From positions 1-62,664 of the forward strand of contig CAICTM010000508.1 in the NCBI GenBank assembly GCA_903772945.1: 62,664 nt of DNA, given 5' to 3'. A program made the translations under genes and the position numbers. Below are positions 54,187 to 62,664 of the stretch, piece by piece (the first letter of the stretch is position 1; each line of letters begins with the position of its first letter). The stretch comes from Seminavis robusta. Its lineage: Eukaryota; Bacillariophyta; Bacillariophyceae; Naviculales; Naviculaceae. Below the pieces are notes generated by a model, which ran no database searches, was not told the origin of the DNA, and saw only the letters and a program-made list of their open reading frames with translations.

Positions 54187-56175
54187 ATGATTGGGCAAGG
54201 ACAAATAGATCGAATTCAAAGGGCCACCACCATGACGTTCCGCCGCTTGAGCCATGAGGCAGCCTCTAAAGTAGTCCACGAGGGAGTTGTGGAAACGGAT
54301 GTTGCAGCAGGGATTCACGTGCTGGAGTCTGCCAACCGATTGGCAGCAGCTGCGAACATTCGTGACATGGGCGATGGGATGATGGGATTTGACGGCGGCA
54401 ATGGCTACGTTACCTGGGACGCCACATCAATTCTCAAGTCTTCTGCTGATGGATGCTACTATTGGCTGTTCCTCCAGTATACATCTCATGACTCGAGGCC
54501 CTTGAATGTTTGGGGCGAAGACACGTCCTCTCAAAGTGTTTTGCTGGCTGAGAATGTCGCACTTGAGACAACGGGCGCTTGGGATCCTTCTGGGCTACAA
54601 TGGTTTCACTACGGTCCCCTGGAAATCCCTCCTGATTGCGAAAGAATCAAGATTGACTCTGTGAATCAGGGCTTTTGGCCTCATGTGCAACGACTAGTCT
54701 TGCTCCCAGCAGTAATCGAAGCATTCGATTCGACCGTGCAACCAACAAGAATAGTGGCCACCAAAAGTACAAATAGTACTGATGACGCCACTCCTACAAA
54801 AGACAAAGCAACCACATCTCCGTGCCTTCAAAAACCCAGTCATCCAGGAGTCAAGGCCCAATTGGAATCCATTCCTGTACGAAAAGCTGCTCTGCAGAAA
54901 ACTCGACCCGTTGCTGTGCTACGAGAACCTCACGAGAAAACCCCCAACGTGCGAGTCAATGACGACATGATATTCGTGGACGGCAATGGCGGTGGATGGT
55001 ACTCGTTTGCATTTGACAATACCGGTACGACCTCCTGCAAGGAGGCTTTCATTGACATTACCTATGCTTCTGGGGACCCACGTCCAATTACACTGACAAT
55101 CAACGAAACATTCTCCAGAGATGGCTGCTGCTCGGATGTTACGGGAGGATACTACGGGGCTGACAATTTCGTTCATCGACGATATGGACCCTTCCCACTC
55201 CAAGAACAACAATCCAACACCGTGAAAATATCCACAAACCAAGGATGTTACTTTCCGCACATTGGCGAGATTCGTGTGGTGGACGCCAGCAAGAGCCTTG
55301 CTGTCACCACCACCAGAAACTCTAAAACCTGGATAGTGCCACCCTCTCAAGAACCTTCCGAGGAAATTCGACAAAGCCTTGGATTTTGCTTTGGAGAGAA
55401 TACTCAAGAACCCAATCCACACTTTCAACCGGATCCCAGCTTTTACAATGGCATTTGCATAGATGGCCTGTGGGTGCTGGCGTCCAAACAGGTCGACAAG
55501 GGAATCTTGAACTGTGCCGCGGAATTAGTGTCAAGATATGTTCCTATCGAGATTCGCAAGCTCTGTTTGCAATGGCGGGCGCCACTGGACATGCCCCAAG
55601 GACCCTTTCGCTTAATCATTCTCGATGCAGCCACCAATCAACAGGCGGGGAATTGTCCAGAGTTTCCCGACTGCTGGACGGGACGTAACAGCACAATCAA
55701 TCCAGGAGTCTTTACCAGTTCCGATGACTTTCGATTGTCAGGCAATGGCAATGGCAACCAACAGTACTACTACGGCGGAGAACTCACGGTGCACGAATTG
55801 ACGCATGGTTTGGATCTCGTCATACGGCAACAGCTCGATCCCTACTTTATGCAACAAGTGGAGGATTGCTTTCAGCAAGGACGTCTCGTCTATCACAAGT
55901 CATACGCGGCTGCCAATCGACACGAATACTTGGCAGAGATTTGCATGCTCTTTGTTGGAACAAATCCGCACAACTTTTTGCGTGGGTGTTGTCAATGTGG
56001 CCAGTCGGAAACGGGCTATTGTGACTTTGAGCACCACAATCAGTTTGCGTCAGGCAAGGCAGGAGTCAACTTTCGACGCAAAAGTGACCTGATCCAAAAT
56101 GATCCTGGAGGCTACCGATTGCTCAAATCCTTCCTGATGGAAATACACGACAGTGACAAATTCTGGTGGGAATGA
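54187..56175 (+). CDS. Zinc metallopeptidase-like protein with two carbohydrate-binding-like modules
   Basis: 662 residues if started at ATG 54187; ATG 54232 (accATGACG) is an alternative. No signal peptide is seen, so either an upstream exon is missing or the protein is cytosolic. Two beta-sandwich modules resembling CBM6/35-type domains occur at about 65-180 and 255-375; key repeats are YVTWDATSIL ... YTSHDSRPLNVWGE and GGGWYSFAFDNTG ... YASGDPRPITLTINE. The C-terminal domain holds HELTHGLD (His536-Glu537-His540), a zincin HExxH, and a second Glu in NRHEYLAEICM about 45 residues on, as in gluzincins; a Cys-rich segment (CCQCGQSETGYC) follows. Expected to be a peptidase acting on glycosylated or cell-wall material; that is inference. 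Confidence 0.7.
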   Translation: MIGQGQIDRIQRATTMTFRRLSHEAASKVVHEGVVETDVAAGIHVLESANRLAAAANIRDMGDGMMGFDGGNGYVTWDATSILKSSADGCYYWLFLQYTSHDSRPLNVWGEDTSSQSVLLAENVALETTGAWDPSGLQWFHYGPLEIPPDCERIKIDSVNQGFWPHVQRLVLLPAVIEAFDSTVQPTRIVATKSTNSTDDATPTKDKATTSPCLQKPSHPGVKAQLESIPVRKAALQKTRPVAVLREPHEKTPNVRVNDDMIFVDGNGGGWYSFAFDNTGTTSCKEAFIDITYASGDPRPITLTINETFSRDGCCSDVTGGYYGADNFVHRRYGPFPLQEQQSNTVKISTNQGCYFPHIGEIRVVDASKSLAVTTTRNSKTWIVPPSQEPSEEIRQSLGFCFGENTQEPNPHFQPDPSFYNGICIDGLWVLASKQVDKGILNCAAELVSRYVPIEIRKLCLQWRAPLDMPQGPFRLIILDAATNQQAGNCPEFPDCWTGRNSTINPGVFTSSDDFRLSGNGNGNQQYYYGGELTVHELTHGLDLVIRQQLDPYFMQQVEDCFQQGRLVYHKSYAAANRHEYLAEICMLFVGTNPHNFLRGCCQCGQSETGYCDFEHHNQFASGKAGVNFRRKSDLIQNDPGGYRLLKSFLMEIHDSDKFWWE

Positions 56176-56274
56176 GTCTACGAAAGATGGTCGCCTGTGG
56201 TGAACAAAGGCAATGGATCACTCGAATGCCCGTTTGTGGGTGCGTATACAAAGTTTTGTCGTAGTGAAGAGGAA

Positions 56275-57417
56275 ATGAACGATACCGGAATCCTGGCATA
56301 TCGGGGGCTGGCTGCTGGTGCGAATCTGGCAAAAATGTTGTCTAAAAATCAGACAAAGGCGTCGCAGAAAGATCTGTTGGTCGATATCGAGTCAAGCGCA
56401 TCATTTAGCGGCTCCGAAAGCCGGAGCCAGTTGGAGGATGACCAGGAAAGGAAGCCAAAGAAACCTACCACGATTCCCAGAGACTACTTGCTACAACGAG
56501 GAGCCAGCCGCGGCCATTGCTTCCCCGCCGACAAGGTGTGTGCTGGTGTGCATGGTGTCCTAGGTCAGGGTATTGTCGGCGCCCCAGAGATTGAGAACTT
56601 TTGCCACGATGGAAGCAGTCGAGAAGATGCAATCGTGGCTCTTCGAACACTGGTTTATGGGATTCGAAAAGGTGCAACAGGATTGAAGAACTTGCCTCAA
56701 AATGCCGTTCCTGTTCCGTCAGACCACGGTGGCGACTTCGACAGGGACTCGAATTGGTTAATTGTGCCGTGTATGACGTTACAACAAGCGCGCGAATGGA
56801 AAGGCGATGACTATTGGGCTTTAGCCATCTGTGGCAATAAACCAGGGCATGTGTCCCGCAACCTTGCGGATATAGATGAGACTACAGAAGCAGACGCTTA
56901 TCAAGAAGCATATAATCAGAGTGCTGACAATGAAATTTTTGAATCTCTCCTTCGTGGGAATGTCCACGAAGAAACCCTATATTTGGATCGTTGCGAGGAG
57001 CAACATATTCGAAATGCAACATCTCTGTTATCGGACTGCGTAAAAGCAATTGCCGATGTTGTGAACCGAGATGATCTGCCCCCCGACATCCCCAAGAACA
57101 CAGGAAACGCTTCGATTCGGGCGATGACAATGCAGGAAAGAAGTCTGCAAACGCCGAACATCAGAGAACGGGTCCCATCGCACCATCAGAGTTACTACAC
57201 GTCTTTTCAAGCGTCGAAAACAAACGCAACTTCTGCAAGGGCGAAAGGATTTTATTTAAAGGACGCTACTGGTACCGGTACGGTTGAGGTTCCAACGATG
57301 CCGGAATCTTTGAACTTGAGTAAGGTCGTCGCCGTGAAGGTGCACGTTCGTAAAATACAGGGGATTGACGGTATAGTCGACCCGTTGATGTTGGCTATCA
57401 AGGCGGCTGTGAATTGA
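56275..57417 (+). CDS. Hypothetical protein, frame interrupted by TGA at its 3' side
   Basis: 380 residues from the first in-frame ATG at 56275; the frame is open back to 56197 without ATG, so a missing first exon is possible. I do not recognise the family. Visible: basic/acidic linker (about 40-75), a Cys/His-containing block (RGHCFPADKVCAGVHGV, IENFCHDGS) at about 100-130, a Trp-containing segment (DRDSNWLIVPCMTL, WKGDDYWALAICGN) and an acidic helical part. After the TGA at 57415-57417 the same frame stays open for 82 more codons (to 57666) with protein-like composition (PWDHDEASHRF), suggesting a recent nonsense mutation or read-through. Located between the metallopeptidase and recombinase copy 2. 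Confidence 0.45.
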   Translation: MNDTGILAYRGLAAGANLAKMLSKNQTKASQKDLLVDIESSASFSGSESRSQLEDDQERKPKKPTTIPRDYLLQRGASRGHCFPADKVCAGVHGVLGQGIVGAPEIENFCHDGSSREDAIVALRTLVYGIRKGATGLKNLPQNAVPVPSDHGGDFDRDSNWLIVPCMTLQQAREWKGDDYWALAICGNKPGHVSRNLADIDETTEADAYQEAYNQSADNEIFESLLRGNVHEETLYLDRCEEQHIRNATSLLSDCVKAIADVVNRDDLPPDIPKNTGNASIRAMTMQERSLQTPNIRERVPSHHQSYYTSFQASKTNATSARAKGFYLKDATGTGTVEVPTMPESLNLSKVVAVKVHVRKIQGIDGIVDPLMLAIKAAVN

Positions 57418-57666
57418 TCCAACCGCCTGGCTCCTAGTGATGAGCCCACTCTGAAGCTCCTGCCTTGTGGCCCCGTTGTGGCATCTTTCGACAACGATTC
57501 ATCCGACGGTGCGCTCGAGATGCCATGGGACCACGACGAGGCCTCCCATCGTTTTTCTGCTCAACCTTTGGTTGCTGAAAAGGAGGAATTGCAGCCCCTA
57601 CCTGGCATGATGTTGTCGCGATTCCTTGAGGAAAGCCCGTCACAAGCACCCCTCAGGCTCCTCTGA
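57418..57666 (+). pseudogene. In-frame continuation after TGA
   Basis: 82 codons in the same frame as the preceding ORF, acidic and Pro-rich, ending at TGA 57664-57666. There is no start of its own near the beginning. Best explained as the severed C-terminus of the preceding gene. Confidence 0.4.
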
Positions 57667-58011
57667 TACAGTTCGAGCCAAATTTATAATCTGAATCAAC
57701 AGTTGTGAACCTTTAACTGTCGTTAGCCTGTCAGGCGGAAAACACCTAAGTAGTTAACCCAACCGGCTCTCAGTTCACACTGGGCCGTCGAGTCGACTCC
57801 CACTGGGTCATGCAACCTAGTGACTACCAACCAACATCCCAGCAAAATATCCGCCCTCCGAAACTTCAGAGCTCTCGCATGAATCTGAAAGGATTGTGCT
57901 ACGAGAAGATCACAAGCTCAGTTTCGAACAAAGCACCGCTCAGTTTCCAACGCTAAGGACACCGAAACGATCAGGTTCCAACACTAAGAAAGGGCGCCAA
58001 AAGGACCTGCA
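57667..58011. other. Leader region of recombinase copy 2
   Basis: 345 bp without a gene. No sequence similarity by eye to the leader of recombinase copy 1. Confidence 0.5.
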
Positions 58012-59970
58012 ATGGGATCTCCTCTAGAGACCATCAGTGTCAACTTCTATGGTTCAGCTTCAAAGTCCTGCCAGGCCAAGCACAACAGCACAGCCACCTT
58101 GATCCAACCCTATCTGGATAACCTCCAAGACCAACTTGGTCTATCCAAGGTCAACTATACGGACATAGGTGAAACTGGCGGTTCTTTCTCCACCAATGAC
58201 GACGATGTAACAAAGTGGTGGTTTGCATTCTGGGAAGGTCAACCCGCCTTTTGGTTCAGTCTCAAGAAAAGCAACGGGGGCTCCTACGCCATAGGCACCT
58301 TGGAACGCTACATGCCTACAATCAAGAACCAATTGACTAAAAAGCTCATGCTATCCCGCTACCTTAAAGTTATTGAAGAAACCTACACATCAGCCTTCAC
58401 TTCATTGAAGGCAATGGTGAAGGAACGCAAGAAAGAATCTCCTCTACCTCCCAAGAACAAAGTTTACACCAGCAGAGACATTGAATTCATCCTGCAACGT
58501 TGCCTCTGGTTCAACCTGGAAAAGTACATTGATTTCTATGTCTTCCAGACAGCTTTGCTACGTCTTTGTAGCAGGGCAAGCGAGACCTCCCGCCTCACCG
58601 TGCAGAATCTCTCCATCAGAGAGCTTTACGAAGGCCCCCGCAACAACATCCTCCAATGCTATCTTGTACGCGACAAGATGGGTGTAGACAACAACCACCC
58701 CCTCATTCCCAACAAATATGATGTCTTTGGAGATCTCACTGTTGCTGTAGGTTTAGCCCTGTTTATACACAAAAAAGACAAAGCCCTCATGCCATCAATT
58801 GGCAACCTGACAGGTGATTCTGCTGTTTCAAGCCACTACAAAATCACACTTGATGCCATCTGGAAGCGCTACCCACCTTCAGAGACCACCATCGTCCGAA
58901 AAGGCACATCACACTTTGGCAAGCACACTGCCCAATATCTCCTTGATGGTAACAAGCTTCATATTGCTGCACAATTGTTCGGTGGTTGGAACATTGGGGA
59001 AGGAGCTCGCGCTGAGTATTTCTCAAACCCCTTTCCCTACCTTCTTGATGGTGCGAAAGCTCTTGCAGGATGGTCCAAAGTCGGCACTGACTATCAGCGT
59101 GTGACCATACCACCGTACAATGTCATCTCAAAGGAGCTTGGTGACAAGATCTGCTCGGTTTTCTTCGGCCATATCCCTCAAGATCTGCTCTGCATCCAAG
59201 CCAAGCAAATGTTGCTTGTGTGCGTCCTATCCAAGTGGGATCAGCTAGTGGATCACATCCGTGCAGAACCCAACGGCTTATTCAGGGATCCAAAGAACCA
59301 CTTCATTGTTGGCATTCTCATCCAACGACTATCACGAGATGGCATTGAACCAGCTGAATTCAACAAGTTCAAGTCATCATGTCAAGACCTGTTTGACAAA
59401 GCCAACACCCTTGACACCACCACCACCGTCAACCCAACCATAGTCTCCCCACTCACCGCAACCTCTCCAATGCAACCATCATCCAACGACTACTTGCTGT
59501 CCCCATTTCAATCTGTATTAAATGTCCGACCCCTCAAATCACTACTTGATCTCGTGACAAGGAACACTGACCCAAGAGTCGTCTTCATCAATTTCTTCGC
59601 CTGTAACTTCATGGGATCTTACAAATCCACCCCCAAAGTTGACAACCGCATGAGATGCAAATACCGAAAGATCAAGGCAGCCATCAGGGTCATGGCACGG
59701 TTCCTCGATAGCTACACAGTCACCCCAACGATGGAAGAAGCTTCTGTCATGATGGACCGCATCAAGAATGCATTGTTGAGCGCCGCTTCAAGTGTCAAAA
59801 CCCAAGGCAAAAAGCCATGCAATGCCTCAACACCACTCCACCTCTCCATCATCCGCTTTAATGAAGCACTCCTGACTGACAAGACCAAGCCATGGTACCG
59901 TCCTCTTCCACCTAACACTCCCCACTCCTTCATCGAACATGTCTATGCCCACAAGATCCATCAGATTTAG
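58012..59970 (+). CDS. Crypton-like tyrosine recombinase (copy 2, divergent)
   Basis: 652 residues, intact. Catalytic order as in copy 1: Arg188 in LCSRASETSRLTVQNL, His301 with Lys304 in SHFGKHTAQYL, Trp326 in FGGWNIGE, and Tyr336 in RAEYFSN. Spacings (113, 25, 10) match copy 1 (124, 24, 11). The block after Tyr ends in GAKALAGW, against AGKALSGW in copy 1. The C-terminal domain has KYRKIKAAIRVMARFLDSY, against RYRRIKKAIKVMLYFCDSY. So the two are paralogues with the same domain order but low overall identity: old relatives, not a recent duplication. It is followed by an origin-like hairpin, repeats and a Rep-like ORF. Confidence 0.7.
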   Translation: MGSPLETISVNFYGSASKSCQAKHNSTATLIQPYLDNLQDQLGLSKVNYTDIGETGGSFSTNDDDVTKWWFAFWEGQPAFWFSLKKSNGGSYAIGTLERYMPTIKNQLTKKLMLSRYLKVIEETYTSAFTSLKAMVKERKKESPLPPKNKVYTSRDIEFILQRCLWFNLEKYIDFYVFQTALLRLCSRASETSRLTVQNLSIRELYEGPRNNILQCYLVRDKMGVDNNHPLIPNKYDVFGDLTVAVGLALFIHKKDKALMPSIGNLTGDSAVSSHYKITLDAIWKRYPPSETTIVRKGTSHFGKHTAQYLLDGNKLHIAAQLFGGWNIGEGARAEYFSNPFPYLLDGAKALAGWSKVGTDYQRVTIPPYNVISKELGDKICSVFFGHIPQDLLCIQAKQMLLVCVLSKWDQLVDHIRAEPNGLFRDPKNHFIVGILIQRLSRDGIEPAEFNKFKSSCQDLFDKANTLDTTTTVNPTIVSPLTATSPMQPSSNDYLLSPFQSVLNVRPLKSLLDLVTRNTDPRVVFINFFACNFMGSYKSTPKVDNRMRCKYRKIKAAIRVMARFLDSYTVTPTMEEASVMMDRIKNALLSAASSVKTQGKKPCNASTPLHLSIIRFNEALLTDKTKPWYRPLPPNTPHSFIEHVYAHKIHQI

Positions 59971-60598
59971 CATGCCAAGTTGCTTAAACTCTAGATAGCC
60001 ATAACAACAGCATGAACTGATAGTATGTTTCTCGACCAGCTTGCACTGTTGTTGACTTGGCTTCCAACCCATACAACTGCACCCGAACAAACTCACAACT
60101 CGCAACTCGACGACGAAACGAGAGGTATCTTCCGTGAGAACACTGACCGACTGACTTGGCGATTCACACTTCAGGAGATTCACACTTTGGATCACGGTTA
60201 GTCACACTTTGACTCAATGGACTCGACTTTGTTGTTGATCACAGTCGAACTGAACAATGGCGATCGGATCCGCACAGCAGTTCCTCACAACCCCCCACCA
60301 GCCTCGCCTTGACAACATCATTCCCATGAACAACAGATCTCCATCAACTCGGCCGTAGCGTAGATGATGACAAAAGATAGCGCTCAAAGGGCGAGCTGAT
60401 CGATGGCCGATCGATTGACCCTGCAGCATCCAACGGAGAGCCTGACAATACCAGAGCCATCGAACGTGTCTACGCCCAAGATCCACCGTGCGACACCTCG
60501 CAACTTGGGTTCTGACAACAGCGAAGCGCACTCCCCGCCTCACTTGCGAACGGTGGCTTCAGAACGCGAGTAGCTAGCTAAAACCCCAACCCAAGAAG

Positions 60599-60641
60599 TA
60601 GAACAGGAGGGCAGCCTATATTACCTGCCCAACCTGTTCTA
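60599..60641 (+). other. Replication-origin-like stem-loop with TATATTAC loop (module 2)
   Basis: Outer stem TAGAACAGG (60599-60607) with CCTGTTCTA (60633-60641), inner stem GGGCAG (60609-60614) with CTGCCC (60625-60630), one A against AA as internal bulge, and a 10-nt loop CCTATATTAC (60615-60624). Fifteen paired bases and a loop ending TATATTAC are what the nicking origin of circular Rep-encoding ssDNA replicons looks like (consensus NANTATTAC; here the second position is T). The position, about 490-530 nt upstream of the Rep-like ATG, fits. Confidence 0.65.
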
Positions 60642-60663
60642 TTTTCTATTTTTCGGGAGCCCC

Positions 60664-60812
60664 GTGGCAATTGAGCGACCCAAACTAGACTAGTCTAACT
60701 TGAAAGCCTCGCGGCGACTGAGCGACCTACAACCAGCCTTGCGGCGACTGAGCTCCCAACAGCCTCGTGGCGACTGAGCTCCCAACAGCAGCCCCGCGGC
60801 GACTGAGCGACC
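60664..60812. repeat. GCGGCGACTGAGC repeats (five copies, iteron-like)
   Basis: Copies begin at 60664 (GTGGCAATTGAGCGACC), 60711, 60741, 60767 and 60796. The core is GCGGCGACTGAGC(G/T)(A/C)CC. A related GCGGCGATTGAGCG occurs at 31938-31951 upstream of the other Rep-like ORF. Confidence 0.8.
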
Positions 60813-60815
60813 TAC

Positions 60816-60981
60816 AAACTAGCCCGTTTGAGCGACCTGTAGCTTAGCAAACTAGCCCGTTTGAGCAACCTGTAGCTTAGCAAACTAGCCCGTTTGAGCG
60901 ACCTGTAGCTTAGCAAACTCAGCAGTTGTAATCGACCTGTAGCAGCAGTCAGCAGTTGTAATCGACCTGTAGCAGCAGTTG
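60816..60981. repeat. 33-bp tandem repeat, three exact-to-near copies plus degenerate tail
   Basis: Units 60816-60848, 60849-60881 and 60882-60914 begin AAACTAGCCCGTTTGAGCGA and end TGTAGCTTAGC. The tail alternates CAGCAGTTGTAATCGACCTG copies to about 60981. GAGCGACCTG is shared with the upstream repeats. Confidence 0.85.
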
Positions 60982-61127
60982 CAATCAACCTCCCACACTA
61001 GGTCTTTCACTAGCTAGGTCTTTCACTAGGTCGGTCCCAATGAAAAAACTTCATGCCAATCTCCCGCCGACCGAAGCTCCCATCAGATGATAGATAGCGC
61101 ACAACAATATCTTCTTTCTCAACACCA

Positions 61128-61403
61128 ATGCCGCCAACCAAACAGTCAACCCGCTACGTATTCACCATCAACAATTACACCGACAATGATATCAAGCTCC
61201 TCAAACCCTTCTACGAAGATTACTGCAAATACCTTGTTTACGGCAAAGAAGTAGGCGAGAAGGAGCTTACTCCTCACCTTCAAGGATTCTTCACACTGAA
61301 CACAAAACTCTCCATGACCGGCGTACACAAAGCCCTCGGATCCTCCAAGATTGCTCTCCAACCCGCCGCTGGTACATCTGTACAAGCTTGGAGTGTCACC
61401 TGA
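61128..61403 (+). pseudogene. CRESS-type Rep N-terminal domain, truncated (module 2)
   Basis: 91 codons from ATG 61128. Clear HUH-endonuclease start of a circular ssDNA replicon Rep: motif I FTINNYT (about residues 12-18) and motif II TPHLQGF (about 48-54), the HxQ-type metal-binding site. The segment that normally precedes motif III is present (GSSKIALQPAAGTSVQAW), but the frame stops five codons later, so the nicking Tyr and the superfamily 3 helicase are absent. Either a truncated endogenous viral or plasmid remnant, or a first exon; no convincing downstream exon was seen before the hAT element at 61672. The host-virus type is not determined; diatoms are hosts of such viruses. Confidence 0.75.
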
Positions 61404-61671
61404 TAACAAAACCGACAGCGACGACGGTGGCTGCAGTAACAAACACTGTGCGACTCCCGAGTCCTGATATATGCCAGGGTTAGCATTCCGCTGGCTAACG
61501 CTGGCTTAAAGAACCACGACAAGAGATCATCGCGCTCTGCCGGTGTATAGGAAGTACCAGGTAGAGACCTTGTTGAAGAACTGCTGGAACAGTCGGAAAG
61601 CTGCCTGAGAGAGAGAGAGCACTGGGGTATTGGGCCCTCTTGTGAGCAATCGAGCAACTTACGTTTCTCAG

Positions 61672-62664
61672 CAGGGCGTGGTACTCACACTGTTTTAGCA
61701 TGTGAGTATGGGTACTGAGTAGTACTCACAATTCCAAAGTCAAGTGAGTATGGGTACTGGGTAATACTCACAATTCCCAGGGTCAAGTGGGTACGGGTAT
61801 CATGTGAGTACAGGTACTTTGTGGGTACTATAGACTACTCACTGAGTACTCATAAATCAATTACTTAGGGAAATTATCTAGGTTTTTCTAGTTCTGGGCT
61901 GGGGCTCATCAATCTTGTTAAAGGTCCACCAATGGCATCAAAATCACTGTCATAATCCTCCTCTTCACATCTGCTGGCAGTTAGCTTGAGGAGAGCCTTG
62001 TCCTATTCTTAGCCCATTCTTTCTTGCATCATTGAGTGCATTGCTTGTAGTTCTGGATGAATGCACTGTTCTTGTAGCAAAGAAGGCGCATTTGGAAGTC
62101 ATGTCAACCTTCTGTCCATTGCTGAGTTTTCCATCAACCATGTACAAGAACTGAAACTCTTTCTTGGAAGCCGTTGCTATCTGGCATTGCAAAGATGCGC
62201 ACAGCAATTTCAAAAATGATGGGTGGTTGTTTTGCCAGTTGTCTCCACCATTCTTGTAAGTCAAAGTAGGTTTTCACCACTTCAATGTTGTCCAACCATG
62301 AATGTTCTTCTTTGCCAAGTGTAGAGAGAACATCTTTACCGATAGGCTTCCGCTTCTGAGCCCGAAGAGCATCCAACAAGTTGAAGTCTTCGCCTAACCA
62401 TTTGTCGATTGCTTTCTGGATTGGGTCAACTCCTTCTTCCACAGGAATATCCTCGATTCTCCTTCGTTTGGCTTCCCTTGCCAATGCAAGAGGGTCGTTG
62501 GTTCGTGCTTGGCCTGTGGTTTCTTCGGACTTGCATTTGCAGTCGCTTGTTCGGCTAGGTCGAATTTGTTTCCCCACATCTGCTTGACCAAGATCGTCAA
62601 TATCGTCGCGGCTCTCTGCCGAACACCTTTGACCATCAGTTTGTTTGCCGTGAGGGTATCCGAA
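61672..62664 (-). mobile_element. hAT transposon, second copy, cut by window end (copy B)
   Basis: Begins CAGGGCGTGGTACTCACA at 61672 and is nearly identical to 33614-34600 of copy A, with scattered substitutions and 1-2 bp indels (993 versus 987 bp). The bases before it differ from those before copy A (TTTCTCAG versus GCCTCATA), so it is a separate insertion rather than part of a larger duplication. The minus-strand coding region (about 61965 to the window end) has a longer uninterrupted frame than copy A in the stretch 62134-62577. Confidence 0.88.

Larger units (their letters stand above)
59971..61127. other. Origin-like non-coding region of module 2
   Basis: No supported gene; a minus-strand frame at 60214-60543 is not accepted. 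Holds the stem-loop 60599-60641, GCGGCGACTGAGC words (60664-60812) and 33-bp tandem repeats (60816-60914) before the Rep-like ATG. Confidence 0.6.

Overview
The window reads as nuclear DNA of a diatom, probably a raphid pennate; the species is an inference. The evidence is spliceosomal introns of about 65-200 bp with GT..AG ends, a DVLCGRG-type diatom family protein, a stramenopile-style heat-shock factor, a receptor-like nucleotide cyclase fused to a phosphodiesterase, and a carotenoid-desaturase-like enzyme with a likely bipartite plastid-targeting leader. Genes lie on both strands with no operons. Intergenic DNA is full of palindromic CTAG and GTACCGGTAC words.

Layout. 0-26 kb is mostly host genes: a basic Ser-rich protein, a DVLCGRG protein, a TPR protein, a P-type Ca2+-ATPase (2 exons), a PDI-like thioredoxin protein with an in-frame UGA at the first Cys of its CxxC motif (likely selenocysteine), a multipass membrane protein, a twin-CX9C protein (3 exons), an exostosin-like glycosyltransferase, a small membrane protein, a 12-exon cyclase-PDE and a CrtI-like FAD oxidoreductase. 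26.8-37.1 kb is an accessory island: a tyrosine recombinase, an acidic ORF, a papain-like ORF, an origin-like inverted-repeat region with tandem repeats, a Rep-like N-terminal ORF, a small zinc-binding ORF, and a full-length but decayed hAT transposon (33614-37081) flanked by the 8-bp duplication GCCTCATA. 38-57.7 kb returns to host genes: CRAL-TRIO, ALG3, HSF, a CaM-kinase-like kinase, an SRPBCC protein, an AAA/TPR signalling ATPase, a zinc metallopeptidase with two carbohydrate-binding-like modules, and a hypothetical ORF interrupted by TGA. 58-62.7 kb is a second accessory island: another tyrosine recombinase, a replication-origin-like stem-loop, iteron-like repeats, a CRESS-type Rep N-terminus, and a second hAT copy cut by the window end.

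The two strongest leads are these. First, the PDI-type selenoprotein at 11.5 kb, with signal peptide, U-G-H-C active site and C-terminal GDEL. Second, the repeated layout of tyrosine recombinase, nonanucleotide-like origin, repeats and Rep N-terminal ORF, found twice 29 kb apart. In both copies the origin motif lies about 0.5 kb before the Rep-like ATG and the repeats carry a shared GCGGCGAYTGAG word. This suggests endogenised or domesticated single-stranded-DNA replicon modules, possibly combined with Crypton-like recombinases. A further oddity is the cyclase-PDE, whose cyclase domain has lost the conserved Asn/Arg transition-state pair while its PDE ligands are intact.

Limits. Splice sites were assigned by eye from GT..AG signals, reading-frame continuity and family conservation. 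Family calls rest on motif recognition without database searches. No tRNA, rRNA or CRISPR was recognised.
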